Source of the DNA: MAG-120531 sp041163765
Lineage (GTDB): Bacteria; Bacteroidota; Bacteroidia; Flavobacteriales; Flavobacteriaceae
Assembly (NCBI GenBank): GCA_041163765.1
Contig: JBEAQS010000150.1
Location: 1-24,021, forward strand
Length of the DNA stretch: 24,021 nt
Direction: 5' to 3'
The notes beneath the pieces were generated by a model. That model did not search any database and was not told the origin of the DNA. It was given only the letters and a program-made list of their open reading frames with translations. A program made the translations under genes and the position numbers. This document shows positions 22,210 to 24,021 of the stretch, piece by piece; position 1 is the first letter of the stretch; every line of letters begins with the position of its first letter.

Positions 22210-23399
22210 AGGAGGATTTTTTGAGGTATCAAGCCCAAACTACCCCCCACCCTCTGGGTATGGTTGTTTCCAAGGCCAAAGGAAGCTATATCTACGATGC
22301 TGAGGGTAAACCGCATTTGGATTTTGTGGCCGGTGTGTCTGCTTGTACCCTGGGACACTGTGCACCAGAGGTGGTCACGGCTATTGAACATCAGGTTCAA
22401 CAGTATATGCACGTGATGGTTTATGGCGAATACGCCCAAGGTCCAGCAGTGGAATACTGTGCCCTTTTGGCCCAACATCTCCCAGAACCACTTGAAAGCA
22501 CTTATTTAGTCAATTCCGGTACCGAAGCCATTGAAGCCTCCATAAAACTAGCGAGAAGAGTAACTGGACGAAAAAAAATAATTGGCGCCTACGAAGCCTA
22601 TCACGGAAATACCCTGGGCAGCATGAGCCTTATGGGTATGCAAGAACAGAGAAAACCTTTTGAGCCTTTGTTGGCAGACGTCGATTTTATCCGGTTTAAC
22701 GAATTTGATGACCTGAGTAAAATCGATGAACATACTGCAGGTGTCGTTGTAGAATCTATACAGGGGGGTGCTGGATTCATTGTCCCGCTGCCTGGATACC
22801 TCAAGGCACTACAAGAAAGATGCAATCAACTAGGGGCTCTCCTTATTTTGGATGAAATTCAACCTGGATTTGGCAGAACAGGCAGTCTGTTTGCCTTTCA
22901 ACAGCATGATTGTGTACCTGATGTATTGGCCATCGGCAAAGGGATGGCTTCAGGATTACCCTGTGGAGCTATCGTGGCTTCAAAAAATCATATGGATTTG
23001 CTGAGTGATCGACCAAAGCTTGGACATATAACCACTTTCGGGGGAAATCCGGTGGTGGCTGCAGCGGCATTGGCTACGCTAAATGTATTGATCCAGAGCT
23101 CATTGATGGATGAGGTCAAATCAAAAGAACTGAGCTTCAGGCAAAAACTAAAACACCCTTTGATTCAGGAGATTAGAGGCGTTGGCTTAATGTTGGCTTT
23201 AATTATGCCGCAGCCAGAAATAGCTGACTACTTGGTGCTTGAGGCGGCAAAAAACCAACTCATTCTCTTTTGGTTGCTCATAGAAAAAAGAGCGGTAAGA
23301 ATCACTCCACCCCTCACTATATCCGAGCAAGAAATCGCCTTGGGATGTCACATGATCTGTTCCATTCTAGACAGATATGACCCCTCCCATGTTAACTAA
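22206..23399 (+). CDS. Class-III PLP-dependent aminotransferase
   Basis: From ATG 22206 the product has 397 residues and begins MKEDFLRYQAQTTPHPLG. The alternative ATG at 22179 would add nine residues and overlap the upstream gene by 31 bases. The later start gives the ATGA coupling typical of this operon. Class-III markers are SGTEAIE (104-110), YHGNTLG (132-138), the Asp that contacts the PLP nitrogen in LILDEIQPGFGRTG (D216), the Schiff-base lysine K245 in AIGKGMASGLPCGA, and TTFGGNPV (276-283). The family includes acetylornithine, 4-aminobutyrate and other omega-amino aminotransferases, and the substrate cannot be fixed from sequence. I recall the order OstA-like gene then this aminotransferase from other Flavobacteriia. 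The stop at 23397-23399 is followed by an 85-base gap with a promoter match. Confidence 0.92.
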   Translation: MKEDFLRYQAQTTPHPLGMVVSKAKGSYIYDAEGKPHLDFVAGVSACTLGHCAPEVVTAIEHQVQQYMHVMVYGEYAQGPAVEYCALLAQHLPEPLESTYLVNSGTEAIEASIKLARRVTGRKKIIGAYEAYHGNTLGSMSLMGMQEQRKPFEPLLADVDFIRFNEFDDLSKIDEHTAGVVVESIQGGAGFIVPLPGYLKALQERCNQLGALLILDEIQPGFGRTGSLFAFQQHDCVPDVLAIGKGMASGLPCGAIVASKNHMDLLSDRPKLGHITTFGGNPVVAAAALATLNVLIQSSLMDEVKSKELSFRQKLKHPLIQEIRGVGLMLALIMPQPEIADYLVLEAAKNQLILFWLLIEKRAVRITPPLTISEQEIALGCHMICSILDRYDPSHVN

Positions 23400-23428
23400 T
23401 TTGTTGATAACATAGCCATTCAAACACC

Positions 23429-23458
23429 TTGCCCTGGGCGCTAATTGGGCTACATTTA
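23429..23458 (+). promoter_or_regulatory. Candidate promoter for the terminal TPR gene
   Basis: TTG (23429-23431) is followed after 19 bases by TACATTTA (23451-23458), one mismatch from TAnnTTTG. It ends 26 bases before the ATG at 23485. The spacing fits the Bacteroidota promoter form. Confidence 0.45.
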
Positions 23459-23484
23459 TAACAATAGGAATCCAAAAGCGTATT

Positions 23485-24021
23485 ATGGCCATAGATCCTG
23501 AAGAACGTCCCGGAAAACCGATCGCACGGTTTGAATCAATGCTCAAGACAGACGATGTCTATTTTTTTGACGCCGAGGACTTTGAAGATATCATCCACCA
23601 TTACCTGAATCAAGGTAAGGTGCGTCTAGCCAAAAAAGCGATTCAACTCAGCTTAGATCAACACCCCAATACCACCCCGCTAAAACTGTTGGAGGTGGAG
23701 GTTATGGTGTTTGAAAATCGACTAGAGGAAGCGGTCAAGCAACTCAACCAAATTGAAGAAGTAGATGGCACTAATGAAGAAGTCTACATTCAAAGAGCCA
23801 ACATCTATTCCAAAAAAGACGAGCACCCAAAAGCGATTGAATACCTAAAAAAAGCCTTGGAAATTGCCCCGGACCAAATGGATATTTACGCCCTAATGGG
23901 CATGGAATATTTGTTTCTAGACGATTTTGAACAAGCTAAAAATTGCTTTATTCAATGCGTTGAAGATGATCCCGAGGACTACGCTTCGCTGTATAACGTG
24001 GTCTACTGCTATGAATTCCTC
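23485..24021 (+). CDS. Tetratricopeptide repeat protein (3' end cut by window)
   Basis: An open frame runs from ATG 23485 to the window edge without a stop, giving 179 residues of an incomplete protein. It starts MAIDPEERPGKPIARFESML, with no signal peptide, so it is probably cytosolic or peripheral. Repeats of about 34 residues follow, with TPR-like helices: EDIIHHYLNQGKVRLAKKAI (from about 34), LEVEVMVFENRLEEAVKQLN, YIQRANIYSKKDEHPKAIEYL, and IYALMGMEYLFLDDFEQAKN. Asp, Glu and Phe are enriched near the start (DVYFFDAEDFED). I recall a conserved Flavobacteriia TPR protein with this 'FDAEDFEDII' opening, but no function is assigned. TPRs mediate protein-protein contacts. It is preceded by a reasonable promoter match, so it probably starts a new transcription unit. 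Confidence 0.85.
   Translation, partial: MAIDPEERPGKPIARFESMLKTDDVYFFDAEDFEDIIHHYLNQGKVRLAKKAIQLSLDQHPNTTPLKLLEVEVMVFENRLEEAVKQLNQIEEVDGTNEEVYIQRANIYSKKDEHPKAIEYLKKALEIAPDQMDIYALMGMEYLFLDDFEQAKNCFIQCVEDDPEDYASLYNVVYCYEFL

Noticed and set aside
1..24021. CRISPR array, IS element, prophage, defence cluster, tRNA or rRNA
   Set aside because: I found no repeat-spacer pattern, transposase or integrase frame, or structured RNA. The window is filled by housekeeping genes with short gaps.

Overview
The window reads as a chromosomal housekeeping segment from a member of the Bacteroidota, most likely the order Flavobacteriales. Four things point there. The protein families are lineage-typical: a paired-rhomboid cluster next to MutL, a small 'FYTPRY'-type membrane protein next to ribH, a cyclophilin-FKBP fusion lipoprotein, an OstA-like protein and tandem secreted amidohydrolases. 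Start codons lack clear Shine-Dalgarno sequences. Several starts are preceded by exact or near matches to the Bacteroidota -7 promoter element TAnnTTTG. Base composition looks moderately AT-rich. I saw no IS element, phage gene, CRISPR array, tRNA or rRNA, and no gene-free stretch longer than about 120 bases. The family (Flavobacteriaceae or a sister family) cannot be settled by eye.

Layout. Positions 1-6083 are a tightly packed leftward cluster. In transcription order it holds a membrane-anchored TPR protein, ribH, a strong terminator, a small membrane protein, mutL, two rhomboid-family proteins and a membrane-anchored EEP-family phosphohydrolase. Most junctions overlap by 1-8 bases. Divergently, recF and a DUF721 gene run rightward (6203-7575). 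Then ndk and a PhoD-like lipoprotein run leftward (7607-9139). From 9207 to the right edge everything is rightward: a DHH/DHHA1 phosphoesterase, a cyclophilin-FKBP lipoprotein ending in a clear terminator, two amidohydrolase-family secreted proteins ending in a second clear terminator, a TrmH/SpoU-type RNA methyltransferase, a bifunctional Rel/SpoT (p)ppGpp enzyme, a Fur-family regulator, purA, an OstA/LptA-like envelope protein, a class-III aminotransferase, and a TPR protein cut by the window edge.

Function. The genes cover genome maintenance (mutL, recF, perhaps the DUF721 protein), nucleotide metabolism and signalling (ndk, purA, Rel, the DHH phosphoesterase), cofactor synthesis (ribH) and envelope biology (rhomboids, PhoD-like protein, immunophilin lipoprotein, amidohydrolases, OstA-like protein). 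I see no obviously new multi-gene system. Points worth a second look are: a MutL whose canonical DQHA endonuclease motif reads HQSRAHQ; three amidohydrolase modules of which only one keeps the metal-binding HxH; a dual-family immunophilin with an apparent three-residue insertion in its cyclophilin catalytic loop; a terminator whose T-tract contains a promoter-like octamer; a terminator that abuts a start codon; and -7 elements placed so close to start codons that transcripts may be nearly leaderless.
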